A model generated the notes under the pieces. The model made no database searches. It was not told the origin of the DNA and saw nothing but the letters and a program-made list of their open reading frames with translations. Made by a program: the position numbers and the translations under genes. A stretch of 64,000 nucleotides of DNA from Hexactinellida sp. DTS-2022 (lineage: Eukaryota; Porifera; Hexactinellida): assembly GCA_028753945.1 (NCBI GenBank), contig JAPNXP010000009.1, positions 2,666,001 through 2,730,000 on the forward strand, given 5' to 3'. Below are positions 23,257 to 33,114 of this stretch, piece by piece. Numbering within the stretch: position 1 is the first letter of the stretch; every line of letters begins with the position of its first letter.

Positions 23257-23619
23257 TCAGTAAATTGGGAAAATAAAGACCTTTTCGTAGTCTTTTAAAT
23301 TGAGCCAATTGTTCCTAACAGACTTAATAATATGCACGATGTTAAAGAATAAAATTAAATCTCTGATTGGATCACATGGATGTTTGACTATGGGTATCAA
23401 AGATTTTTGTTCTGCTGAAAAAAGTTTAAATAAACTGACATTTATTTGGTAGTTATCAGTGCATATTGTGTCAACATATACTATATTACATCTTTCGATA
23501 TCTGAAATAGTTTTTGTAGCAATGTTAAAAAGGTTCGTAGCAGAGCTAGAACCGAGATGGACCAGACATACAATTGTAGAACATTTTGTCATAAAACTAG
23601 ATACCATCATCGGAAACAC
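23257..23619 (-). pseudogene. P/THAP9-like transposase fragment
   Basis: A 120-codon open frame without a clear gene context. Its C-terminal half (KHPCDPIRDLILFFNIVHII, then KSVRNNWLNLKDYEK) resembles the segment of P-element/THAP9-type RNase H-like transposases in which an aromatic residue, a short gap and VHLIK precede an RNNW motif. The Asp usually found before VHLIK is replaced here (FFNIVHIIK), so a key residue appears lost. It lies between two HP copies, which makes it a candidate remnant of an element that once mobilised them; that is inference from position only. The assignment rests on motif memory and is uncertain. Confidence 0.45.
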
Positions 23620-23707
23620 AGTTGTAGGTGGCTCTTTCGGATGATCAATTGAGCCTATTATTCTATAAAAACATTGAGATAATCTCTATCTAGCCTATTA
23701 TAATTTT

Positions 23708-23890
23708 ACTGTGCCGACTATGTTATTAATATAGTATAGTGGCCCAGTTCTAATCTCACTGCCCTTAATATATATTTTACTGTGCCGAATATACTATAGT
23801 GTAGTCGCCCAGTTCTAATCTCACTGCCTTTATTACTGTGCTGACTATACTATAGTATAGTGGCCCAGTACTGATCTTACTGCCTTTATT
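23708..23890. repeat. Tandem array of HP front ends (3 units)
   Basis: Units start at 23708, 23779 and 23835, each with ACTGTGCCGA or a one-base variant, then a self-complementary CTATACTATAGTATAG-like core, GGCCCAGT and TCACTGCC or TTACTGCC. The spacings are 71 and 56 bp. A (TTA)n run follows. Confidence 0.9.
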
Positions 23891-23976
23891 ATTATTATTA
23901 TTTTCTCCGTAGACGGTGCCCTGGGCAGAGCTTTATAGTTAATGGCCTGAAACTTGGCATGTAGGTGCGTTGTTAG

Positions 23977-24321
23977 TCCAGACATGGGGTCAAGCCCTTT
24001 CAATAAGGCTTAAGTCCAAGCCCATCCCTAAACAGAAGGGCTTAAGCCCAAACCCTTTTTCTAAGCCCTTTTTGAAAAAGGGCTTAAGTCCGGACTTAAG
24101 TCTTTTACTCTAATTATTTAGAAATCCATACCGTATTTTATTGAATAAGTGCCTTGAAAAGAGCTTGAAAAAGGGCTTGAAACTCATCTATAAAGGGCTT
24201 AAGTCCAAGTCCTGACTTAAGCCCTTTTATTAAAGGAGGACTTAAGTCCGGATTTAATCCCTCTCAAAGATGGGCTTAAGTCCAAAGGGCTTAAGCACTT
24301 TGGGGGTTGGCCCCATGCCTG
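23977..24321. mobile_element. 345-bp MITE made of GGGCTTAAGTCC repeats
   Basis: The ends TCCAGACATGGGGTCAA and TTGGCCCCATGCCTG are inverted. GTTGTTAG and GTTGTTAC flank it (7 of 8), and other HP copies show the uninterrupted target. The interior is built almost wholly from AAGGGCTTAAGTCC-type units in both orientations. Confidence 0.85.
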
Positions 24322-24955
24322 GTTGTTACCGTCTAATTTGCACCTGGGGTTACGATTTTTTATTAACAAATTTTGGACACATTTTTAACACCTTTCAAAG
24401 AATTTCTGGTCCATAACTAAATAAATGTTATACTAAACCCCAATCTTTATTTCACCATTGGATTCAGCATAAAATTTTGCGTTTGATGGGAGAAGACAAA
24501 TTTTAAGAATGGGTTTAATTCATGCCATAAATGGAGGTTGAAATTTCTTTGTTTACTCACACTTCAGTTTCAGTAAAAGTGTTAAATCTAATTCTATTGT
24601 TTCAACATGTAATAATTATATTGATTTAACTTGTTTAATCTTACTTTATTGTTTCAACTTGCGATGATTATATTGATTTAACTTATGAATTCCAGCTGGC
24701 TTCTATTTAATTGTAGTATTACTGGATTAAATATAATAATATAATATAAGGAATTTGTTAACTCAACTCAACCAACAGTGGATAACATTGCTAAATAAAT
24801 AACTAATAATATAATTTATTATCAATACATAATGGATGAATGGCACTAAACTCTAGATGGTTTATGATAGAAACAAACTTCAAATTTATCTACCGTTCCT
24901 AGTGACTCGGACCAATTAACAAATGGTTTTTGACACCTTGAGGCATTGATGACTT

Positions 24956-25078
24956 GGCAAAAAAATCCAAAATTGCAGCCTGTGCCGACATCATGTTCCT
25001 TCTATCAATAAACCACCAACAAAATATAGTGCCACCAAAGGAACATGCGTCGTCACAGGCTGCAATTTTGGATTTTCT
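24956..25078. repeat. HP-type hairpin
   Basis: AAAAATCCAAAATTGCAGCC and TGTGCCGACATCATG are mirrored by CATGCGTCGTCACAGG and CTGCAATTTTGGATTTT. It is very close to the hairpin at 11210-11336, including the AATATAGTGCCACC loop segment, so the two copies are recent relatives. Confidence 0.9.
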
Positions 25079-25175
25079 TTCTCCGTAGACGGTCCTCTGG
25101 CCAATGCTTTATAGTTGATGGGCTGAAATTTGGCATGTAGGTGCGGAGTCACCGTCTTTGATGAGCAATTATTTA

Positions 25176-25834
25176 TTTCACGAATGGGAAGTCGTGCCGA
25201 CTAGCTTTACCCATGTAATGATATATATTTATCCAGATAAATTAATTCGGCTGATGACTTAAGCAAGTTTAAAAATTCTCTATAGCTTAATTCTAACTTC
25301 CGGGCATTATTATCGGCTGATTTTAGAACGCCATACCAGGATTGCTACTAAATGACAAGACTGATTACATAAATTTATTGCGATAAATTTCTAATGCCAT
25401 GTAGTTTTAGTGGCTTTTTGTTCGTTCATTGGGTTAGATTTTGAGACATTTTTATTCACCCTGACAACCATATAGCATAGAATCTTCCAGAATAATTTTG
25501 AACGACCAATTATGAACTTCCATCCATGAGCTTACCTGGGGCTGATTACTAGTCTTTGATTACGATTACAGGAAATGTTGTAATCAATTACAATCGATTA
25601 CGATTGTAATCGCAATCAACCCCAAGCCTAGGTTGGGGCTGATAACTAGTGTGTGATTACTATTACTTTTATAGGAAATGTTGTAATCGTAATCAGCCCC
25701 AAGCCTGTGATCATGAGCATTCAAAATTGGAACAAATACCTGTATTTTTCCTGTTGTTTACTTACTCTTCTTATGTAACCAGGAAATAGCTAACTGAAAT
25801 TGCACAAAAGTGTTAAATATCCTAGTTTCTGAAC
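25176..25834. repeat. Spacer with tandem GGGGCTGATTAC repeat pair
   Basis: At 25547-25623 and 25632-25707 two similar units run GGGGCTGATTACTAG to AATCAACCCCAAG and GGGGCTGATAACTAG to AATCAGCCCCAAG, each an inverted repeat in itself. They look like two MITEs side by side. No gene seen in the rest. Confidence 0.55.
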
Positions 25835-25978
25835 TGGCCTACTTCATAGTAGTCGGCACAATAAATGTTGGTATCTTTGATTTGAATCCTGAACGTCCAC
25901 AAGGCTGAGATAATGTGGATGCAGAAAGATATCTGGCACATCCTGGTTTGTAACGAAACAGATCCCTTGCGAAGTATT

Positions 25979-26220
25979 ACAGTCTGTTCTCTCTAAAGTC
26001 CACTTCTCTAATAGTCCACTTCCCTATTTGTCTGACATAATTTTGTTGTTCAATCATATTAATAATTTCTAAAGTTGTACTAATTTAATTGCACAGTTTC
26101 GTAGTATATAATATAGTTCTTCGCTGGATGTCTGCTTCTCTAATAGTCCATTCTCTAATATTCCACTTCTCTAATACTTGTCTACTTCTATATTACTTGT
26201 CTTATTGTTATTTCAGTTAA
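25979..26220. repeat. Pogo-like TIR sequence
   Basis: CAGTCTGTTCTCTCTAAAG follows TA, then TCTCTAATAGTCCACTT recurs several times to about 26180. It is the same end type as 28620-28791 and 46184. A matching right end close by was not found. Confidence 0.5.
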
Positions 26221-26814
26221 CGTCTACATGGGAACCTTTTTTTACGGACTATTGAAAGGCCAAATCTCCTTGTTACTTAAGGACAGTTCATATTCCCAAA
26301 TAGTCTGCTGTATTTTCATGTATTTTTCGGGGAATTAAACTTTATTCGCCTTATCCCTTTTTCATAATACGAGAGTCCACTGGACGTTTATTAAATTATC
26401 AACATTATTGTTTCGTGATTAAGAGCAAGACTACTTCTATATTATTTAATAGTCCATGTTTTCTAATATTCCAACTTGGGCTCTTAGCCTACTGGTGGAC
26501 ATATTATGAGAACAGATTGTAATGGAGTTTCTTGGATATTTTTTCAAAATGCCGTTTTTTCAATTGTCCAGATGGTATAGAATGAGTGCAAAATGTCTTC
26601 TGCACGGAAATATTTCTCACATACATAGGTGTTCACGTTAATTACAAAGGAATGCAGTGCTTGTAACCATTAATGTCTGAGCTTAGGTTTTTGGGTAATC
26701 TGAAGACAGTTGAATAGTCAGGGCTAAGGATTATTTATAAGGCATTAGTAATGAGATAACTTAGATTAGTAAGTATAAATAAGCATGAATATACTATAAA
26801 TCTCGAAATCTGAA
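26221..26814. other. No gene seen
   Basis: AT-rich spacer. Nothing assigned. Confidence 0.5.
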
Positions 26815-27100
26815 AGAATAAAAAAGAATTCGATTTCCCTACAACATGTTCCTTTGGAGGCAATATATTAGTTGATTGTGCCTCCAAAAGAACATGCTGT
26901 TGGCACAACTGTAATTTTGATTTTTTCTTCATGTCATCATCACTATAAAGATGTTAAACTATTTCAGAGTGTTGGAAATTTCCTTTTACCCCACTTCACT
27001 TCAGAGATATTCTAGTTCAGTATGAATTTAATTGGTGATGAGTTAGCGTTTTTTCTGTGCATGTTGGGTGTCCCAACGCCAACCAACATATTCGATTGTA
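26815..27100 (-). mobile_element. HP family fragment with hairpin (reverse)
   Basis: A hairpin (CAACATGTTCCTTTGGAGGC with GCCTCCAAAAGAACATGCTG) is followed, in reverse sense, by the HP blocks GTTGGAAATTTCC, CACTTCAGAGATATTC and GGTGTCCCAACGCCAACCAA. The rest of the element is missing. The open frame at 26735-26932 reads the hairpin and is not a gene. Confidence 0.75.
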
Positions 27101-27782
27101 AATACTAAATACACTCCTAATTTGTGGTCTGATCCAATTTTCATGCGCCTAATTCAAATTTACCAAAAATCATTTTCCAAAAAAAAGGAGTGATCGCGTT
27201 CCTGGATATTTCCTTTTAGTGGGGCGGATTAGCTCAGATTTTCATAACAATTGTGCATTAGTGATAAAAGCATCAAATTTGTTGTGCAACTAGAAAAGTA
27301 TAGATATAATGATCTAAGATCGGGAGGGACCTCGAATTCGACCTCTATGGTTCCAATTATGCCATTTTAATGCCCTTATATAGTAAATTGGTAATATGAC
27401 TAATACTCAGCTACGTAACCTTATATTGCTTCCAAATGTATTATTTATGTATAGAAAGTCGGCTATTCTGAGCATTTTATTGTTGGAAGCTAACTCTATC
27501 TGCTACAGAAATGTATTAGCCGATTTGGTTCCAATTATGCCCATATATGGTCATGCGACTAAATTCGGCTATTTACGAAATATCGTTTCCAAATGTATTA
27601 TTTAGGTATAGGGAGCATGCTATTCTGAACATTTACTGTTGGAAGCTAAACTCTATCTAGTACAGAAAATGTGTTAGCCAATTTGGTTCACTATATAAAT
27701 CTGTTTACCTCAAACAAATATTAGTAACGTTTTGTGATATATGCTTCAAACTTGGCATAATCAAGTTACATGTTTGTACCAG

Positions 27783-28080
27783 TGGCGGAGCCAAGGGGGA
27801 GCAGGGGGGGAGCATGTGCCCCCCACAAATTAGAACCTGCCCCCCCTCCCAAGTTCCCAACTGACAACATCCGTGCCAACTCAGACCTGAAGTTCAGTTC
27901 GCATACGGCACCAATTATATAACTTTAGTATTATTATAAATAGATATAACTCACTCACTATATATTATTGTATTACATTTTAAGGATTTTGACTTTTGAG
28001 ATATTTAAGATTTAGTATGTTGAAAATTTAGTTGGGAATTTGAGGAGATAGCCCCCCTGAAATAGTATTTGCCCCCCTTT
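27783..28080. repeat. hAT-type MITE, left end clear
   Basis: CAGTGGCGGAGCCAAGGGGG is a classic hAT terminus, followed by C-rich sequence. GCCCCCC-containing stretches at 28048-28080 may be its right part, but no right end or TSD was pinned down. Confidence 0.5.
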
Positions 28081-28619
28081 TGGACATTTAAACTTAGAGT
28101 GGTACCTAACATTATATCTGTATTCAAAATGCCATTACTAGGCCATAAACATTTACGCACACGACTGTCCAGTTCTAGAGTGGATGCTTCATGGAATTCA
28201 GCTGAACCACCTGGATGCCCACAGAAGAAACGCAAGTCAACACCAATTTCAGAAACGTCAAATGATCTTGATCTGGTCGCTTACAAACCCCTGCTGTATC
28301 CTTACTATCACGATAAATTTTCATATCTCTCTTTTCTGCTCTTTTCAGCATTGTCTTGTTGAATTGCAGTTTGTAAGTTTTATGCCACTTAGCATTGTTA
28401 GTTGAAAGAGTCTATTCAACACCATGACCATCATATAACCTTGCCTAACTGCAAAGTTCTTCGCAGTTCTCCTAGTTCATGAATCTGATTATATTTTCAG
28501 CCAGTGATTTGTATCCAGACAGTTTGTCAAGTTGTGTTGAATGACTGGGACATTGAAATGGTTCGTTTTTGTCATATTGACATATAACACAAAGATTCCA
28601 GTTACAGTGGAATTGCTGT

Positions 28620-28791
28620 ACACACTGTCTCTCTAACACGTAGTCCACCAGTGAGCAATTGACCCAAAGTGGACTATTAGAGAATATCGACTATTACAGA
28701 TATATAAATAGTGATTTGGACAAGTAAATAAGTGGACTATTAGAAAAGTAGACTATTAGAGAAGTGGACAATTAGAGAGAACAGACTGTAT
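28620..28791. mobile_element. Pogo-like MITE, TA-flanked
   Basis: The left end CACACTGTCTCTCTAACACG and right end TTAGAGAGAACAGACTG are inverted and flanked by TA. The inner repeats GTGGACTATTAGA recur. It is about 170 bp, with no coding capacity. Confidence 0.7.
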
Positions 28792-28889
28792 TAGCAACTT
28801 GCATTTTGCATGAAATTTGTTTGCTATTAGGCGAAGTTGCTAATAGAGGAACAGAAATAACATTAAAAGCTCGCTTGATAAACTTAATC

Positions 28890-29121
28890 AGCGGCGGCGT
28901 CGCAGGGCGCCGCCGCTTGGGATGCACCAGATGGGCAAACCTGAACCCAGGGGGGGCACACCATTTTAGAAAAAAACGCAGGAATTCATAGTTTCCGTCG
29001 AGACCCGGGCCCTCGGCCCCCCTGTGGGGCCACGTGACTTTTTATTGAAGGGTAGGGGGCCACAGGTACTGAAGGTCTCGGTAGCGGGGCCACGGACCAT
29101 TAACAGGTTGAGAACCACTGA
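28890..29121. repeat. GC-rich hAT-type ends
   Basis: GCGGCGGCGTCGCAGGGCGCCGCCGC is a short palindrome-rich block, and the segment closes with AGGTTGAGAACCACTG, the reverse complement of the widespread hAT end CAGTGGTTCTCAACCT. It probably holds one or two truncated hAT MITEs. Confidence 0.5.
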
Positions 29122-29666
29122 CCTAGCTAATGCACTAGGAAACGATGTTTCATAAAATAGCCGAATTATTAGTCACATGACCATATATGGACATAATTGG
29201 AACCAAATCGGCTGACACATTTTCTGTACTAGATAGAATTTAGCTTCCAAAATTAAATGTTCAGAATAGCCTACTTCCCATACCTAAATAATACATTTGG
29301 GAACGATATTTCGTAAAATAGCCGAATTATTAGTCACATGACCATATATGGACATAATTGGAACCAAATAGGCTACCACATTTCTGTACGAGATAGAGTT
29401 TAGCTTCCAACAATAAAATGTTCAGAATAGCCGACTTCATATACCTAAATAATACATTTGGAAGTAATATAAGGTTAAGTAGCTGAGTAATAGTCATATT
29501 ACCAATTTACCATATATGGTCATTAAAATGGCATTATTGGAACCCTAGATGTCGAATTCTAGGTGCCTCCCGATCTTAGATCATTATATATACATTTTTC
29601 TAGTTGGACAACAAATTTGATGCTTTTATCACTAAATGCACAATTGTTAAGCCATCCGCCCCACTA

Positions 29667-30396
29667 TTGGTCCATAGTATAGTGACCCAGTTCTAATCTC
29701 ACTGCATTTATTTTCTTTCTCCGTAGACGGCGCACAGGCCGGTGCTTTATACTTGATTGGTTGAAAATTCAACAAGGTGCAGTCTAATTTACATTGGGGT
29801 TACGATATTTATTAACAAATTATGGCCACATTTCTAACACCTTAAAAAAACTCTTTAATGTTAAATTAATTCAACATTTTATATTTGCCATTGGATTCAC
29901 CATAAAATTATGCTTCTTATGGGTTTATACAAATTTTAATATTGGCTTCAGTTCATGCCATAAATGGAATGTGAGCTTTGTTTGTTTACTCACACTCCAG
30001 TTTGAGTAAATTCTTTCAACTTGAGATAAATATATTGATTCTAATAGGCTTTGTTTAATTATAGTATTGTTAGACAATGGATTAAAGCTAACTAAAACTC
30101 AAGTAATTTGATTGAATTAATAAATTCACTGTGGCTATTAATTAATTTAATTTTATGAATTACTTAAATGGTTAAATCTACGAATTAAATCAATGTGAAT
30201 AGTCTCAGAGATGGTGCAAGATAAAACAAACTTCCAATGTATCAATTGATCCTTATGGCACGTAACACATAAACCTATTGCACTTAACACTTGAGGTGAT
30301 GATGACAACGTCAAAAAATGTGTTTTACAATTTTGTGATTTTGATATTATGACTGTATAATACACTGCTATAGATTATATTATAGTCGGCACAATA
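29667..30396 (+). mobile_element. HP family element, copy D (forward)
   Basis: It begins inside the first HP unit (CCATAGTATAGTGACCCAGT), followed by TTTCTCCGTAGACGGCGC, ATTGGGGTTACGATATTT, CCTTATGGCACGTAACAC and CTTGAGGTGATGATGACAAC. It ends TATAGTCGGCACAATA, the inverted form of the front end TACTGTGCCGACTATA. This is the clearest case in which both ends look like a TIR, and it has no terminal hairpin block. It directly abuts the 27219-29664 element. Confidence 0.7.
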
Positions 30397-30693
30397 TTAT
30401 CCTTAACTATATCCAAGGACAAATATAAGCGCGCAGAAATACATGATATGTGGTTATCTAATCCAAAGGAGATATGAGGGAAAATATATAGAATATTTTA
30501 TATAGATAAAATTTAATTAAGAATATTTTAAGGTTAAATTACGGCAGATTCACCCAAAAAAACACATGAATTTAGTTTTGAAGGTGGGAGTTTGAATTTC
30601 ACATATATAATGGAAGACATTATAGCTATATCGAAACTGAAAACGAAATCTAATTATCTTCTATAAATTCGAAATTATTGGGCTTGCAGTATT
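30397..30693. other. No gene seen
   Basis: AT-rich spacer. Confidence 0.5.
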
Positions 30694-31111
30694 ATGCTAA
30701 TACAAAAGTCCCATAGGGGGATTTTTTCAGACTCCACCTGATAAGTGTGTGGTTTGCAAGATCATTATTTGCTAAAGACCTGTACTGTGTGATCTATCAG
30801 ATAGATCATCGTTATGGGCGGTTGGTGAGTGGTTTAGAATTTTGATAAGATGTAAATAATAAATATTGCGACGATTTAAAACCAAAAAATGAATAAAAAG
30901 GTCATCTTTTTATGCGAAATTTGATTAAATGCTTGATAAAAATTATTCCAAGTCATAATTTAAAAATGTAAACCGTCTACCAACTCCTTACGCTTATAAT
31001 CTTTAAATATTGATTCTGATAACAAACATTGATGGCCGCATTGCCAAATTACCGCATAATATCTACCACCACTTTTGGAAATCGCCCTATGGGAGATTTG
31101 TATTAGCCAAA
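30694..31111. mobile_element. MITE with GCTAATACAAA ends
   Basis: GCTAATACAAAAGTCCCATA at the left is mirrored at the right by CTATGGGAGATTTGTATTAG. The element is about 418 bp, AT-rich and without coding capacity. TSDs are unclear. Confidence 0.75.
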
Positions 31112-31398
31112 TTTTGAAACCGACAAAAAATAAAAAGTATAATAGATAGGGACATTTTCTTTTTGGTTTATTGATTTGTATCGTATGGGTATATATTTCT
31201 CACAATTACAGATTAATACAAGAACTTTCATTCACGTGGGGTAATTTAACCTTAAGTGATGTTGCTTAAATATAATATTATGGGTTGATAAAAAATTGTC
31301 TGCCCTCTCACCCATCATTAAAACATTTAGTTAATTTCCAATCCTTGTACGTATTTATTAATCTATGGATTAACATAAATAACCATCACATCATTCAG
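31112..31398 (+). other. Probable intron upstream of USP25/28 exon
   Basis: No coding match is seen. The stretch ends in TCATTCAG just before the first recognisable USP exon, so it should be the 3' part of an intron. The exons for the N-terminal UBA-like region were not found. Confidence 0.5.
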
Positions 31399-31496
31399 GC
31401 ATCCAAGTTAACGGAAACACGATCGACCTAAGTGACAAAGATGATGATATGCAAGTTGCAATTTCAAGAAGTCTCCAAAATTCTGTTACAGATAAG
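31399..31496 (+). CDS. USP25/28-like deubiquitinase, exon with UIM
   Basis: An internal exon of a ubiquitin-specific protease (C19 cysteine peptidase) of the USP25/28 type, which removes ubiquitin from proteins. It is bounded by acceptor TCATTCAG and donor GTAATA, and opens with the last two bases of a split codon. The translation contains NTIDLSDKDDDMQVAISRSL, which matches the VIDLTHDNKDDLQAAIALSL region of vertebrate USP28. The pattern of acidic residues then A-x-x-x-S is a ubiquitin-interacting motif. The next exon follows after a 66-bp intron in phase 0. No stop or frameshift is present. The gene runs past both sides of the three exons found, so it is partial here. Confidence 0.88.
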
Positions 31497-31562
31497 GTAA
31501 TAGCTATTTTAATTATATTGAATTCTTAATTGATAATTGTAAATTCTGGTTAATACTTTTAG

Positions 31563-31606
31563 AAACAAACGGGTGATATTTCTCTAGAAGAACAGGATTT
31601 AAGTAG
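31563..31606 (+). CDS. USP25/28-like deubiquitinase, short exon
   Basis: A 44-bp exon between acceptor TTTTTAG and donor GTTAGT, coding KQTGDISLEEQDLSR, with the final Arg split across the next intron (106 bp). It links the UIM exon to the catalytic exon. Its small size and the exact phase match on both sides support a real, constrained gene. The position corresponds to the linker after the first UIM in USP25/28. Confidence 0.82.
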
Positions 31607-31712
31607 GTTAGTTTAAATACATTTATATCGTTAGAAGGTATTTGATTTGATGTATAATACATATCTTTCTATGATTAGTAATACTTCGGCATGTAACTTT
31701 ACTTAATTTTAG

Positions 31713-31887
31713 GGCTCTTGAAGCAAGTTTAGCAGAAAACAATTATTATATCAATGATTATAACGCTTTATGGACTGGGTTATCTTTTGTCGACCCAAAG
31801 AATCCATATGACAGAAAGCGAAAGGAAGGTATGCCAGTTGGTATGAAGAACATTGGAAACACCTGTTGGTTTAGTTCTGTAATTCAG
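31713..31887 (+). CDS. USP25/28-like deubiquitinase, exon with catalytic Cys box
   Basis: A 175-bp exon between acceptor TTTTAG and donor GTAAGA. The first codon completes the Arg split from the previous exon and gives RALEASLAEN, the start of a second UIM-like helix. It then reads NPYDRKRKEGMPVGMKNIGN, followed directly by TCWFSSVIQ. GxxNxGNTCWF is the Cys box of USP peptidases, and the catalytic Cys codon is at 31864-31866. Vertebrate USP28 has WPVGLKNVGNTCWFSAVIQ at the same place. The exon ends in phase 0 after Gln. The next exon (SLFQLPEF in vertebrates) was not found in the following 5 kb, so the intron is long and transposon-filled, or the gene is broken here. Confidence 0.93.
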
Positions 31888-32953
31888 GTAAGAATCAGCA
31901 AACTTCACTTTGCAATCTCTAGATCTAAATAGAAGTATTACTTTAAATGTTTACACTTCAATTACATCTATGCCGACTGATTTGTGAAATTAGTACCCGG
32001 ATTATGAATTAAAAAGTTGTGGGAAATTGTGATGCTAAAAATGTTTATAAACTAGTAAATTTTATTTACAACTTCTATTCTCCTTTATACAGTGGTATTA
32101 CGTGACGAGATTGCAGCTGAAATTACAATTGAGTTGATTAATATTCTTGTAAAGTATTCGCAACAAATTTATTATACCTTGAGTACGTATTCGAATTAAC
32201 TTTTGTTGACGGATATAATTTATGATTACTACTGTCTCTACTGTATAGGTGTTGTTCTTATTGGAGGTATTTTGAGCTTAAGGAATGTGAACACGTACCT
32301 CAATTTAAGACAAACTATTATTTATATGTGTTTTTGTAATTCATTATCAGTCAAATTCGTACTTATTATAATAAATTATGATGGCATCATTAAATTACAC
32401 TTGCACCTCATGAAAGGCCGTGAGAATATTTCAAGTATTTTCATGAATTCCTATTATATGGATATCCATAAGGGTTCGAATGGCTGTTGATATGTGTGTT
32501 ACATTCGTTTGTGTGAAATATAATTATTATATCGGCCTTCTATTTTGTGGCCTACTGGTCAGTTGTGACATATACGTCAATGTATTAAGTAGCCCTTTGA
32601 AAATTAAACATCCTAGGTTTAGCTAAAAACAAGTAATAGGAGTGCGACTAGTGCAGCGCACAGTAGGCCAGATTGACAAGCTGGCCCCACCTAGCGGAGG
32701 AGCCAGCAATTTCGCTCGCTATCAAAATAGAACCCTGCTTTTTCCAACGTTCTTTAACACATTTGTTCAATTTTAATATATTTACTGTGCCGACTACTAT
32801 GTAGTAGGGCTTTATTTTTGAAATTTAGAGTCCTAATTTCAAAAAAGTTATAAATCATAGTAATAATATCCTTATTTTATGTTTTCTTTCAATTTAAAGT
32901 CTGCAGATCTACAGTACTGTTTAACATTAGTCACGGTAATTATTAAACTGATA
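31888..32953 (+). other. Probable intron of USP25/28
   Basis: No exon of the peptidase domain was recognised. A pyrimidine-rich acceptor-like site (TTCTCCTTTATACAG, ending 32091) is followed in the required phase by a stop after 14 codons, so it was not accepted as the next exon. A solo HP front end (ACTGTGCCGACTACTATGTA) lies at 32782. Confidence 0.4.
32782..32815 (+). repeat. Solo HP front end
   Basis: ACTGTGCCGACTACTATG and TAGTAGGGC match the first unit of the HP family. No following HP block is present. Confidence 0.65.
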
Positions 32954-33112
32954 CAGTGCAACCTCGATTATGAGAACTTTGATTGACCGAATTCTTCGAT
33001 TATACAAATACTACACCTGGCTGATCCCAATATTATTTCATGAACTAGTTCAGGTTTAAATTTTCCAAACATGTTTGACTGGTCTCAACGAGTTCGGATA
33101 ATCGAGGTACTG
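32954..33112. mobile_element. 159-bp pogo/Tigger-like MITE, TA-flanked
   Basis: The ends CAGTGCAACCTCGATTATGA and TCGGATAATCGAGGTACTG are inverted with one indel. TA lies on both outer sides. It inserted in the putative USP intron. Confidence 0.85.
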
Positions 33113-33114
33113 TA

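Larger units (their letters stand above)
23891..25175 (+). mobile_element. HP family element, copy C (forward)
   Basis: It follows the tandem array with the HP blocks TTTTCTCCGTAGACGGTGCC, TGCACCTGGGGTTACG, TTCAACATGTAATAATTATA, TTCTATTTAATTGTAG and GACACCTTGAGGC, then a hairpin at 24956-25078, then the CTCCGTAGACGGT block again. A 345-bp MITE interrupts it at 23977-24321. A possible inverted end (ATAGTAGTCGGCACAATA) lies at 25852-25868, which would make the whole copy 23708-25868. Confidence 0.7.
27219..29664. mobile_element. 2.4-kb element with about 450-bp TIRs, TA target
   Basis: The ends GTGGGGCGGATT and ATCCGCCCCAC are inverted, with TA on both outer sides (27217-27218 and 29665-29666). 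The inverted arms run about 27219-27690 and 29130-29664. Each holds a duplicated subunit of roughly 165 bp marked by CCATATATGG, TTTGGTTCCAATTATG and GGAAGCTAAACTCTATCT in one orientation or the other. The middle contains later insertions (a hAT-type end at 27783, a pogo MITE at 28620-28791, a GC-rich block at 28890-29121). No transposase was recognised; TA targets suggest Tc1/mariner or pogo relatives. Confidence 0.85.

Noticed and set aside
25979-28791. A single large pogo-like element between matching CAGTCTG ends
   Set aside because: It would cross the boundary of the 27219-29664 element rather than nest with it; the right end fits better as part of a 170-bp MITE.
32092-32200. Possible next USP25/28 exon after a good acceptor
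   Set aside because: In the required phase it reaches a stop after 14 codons and does not resemble the SLFQLPEF region.
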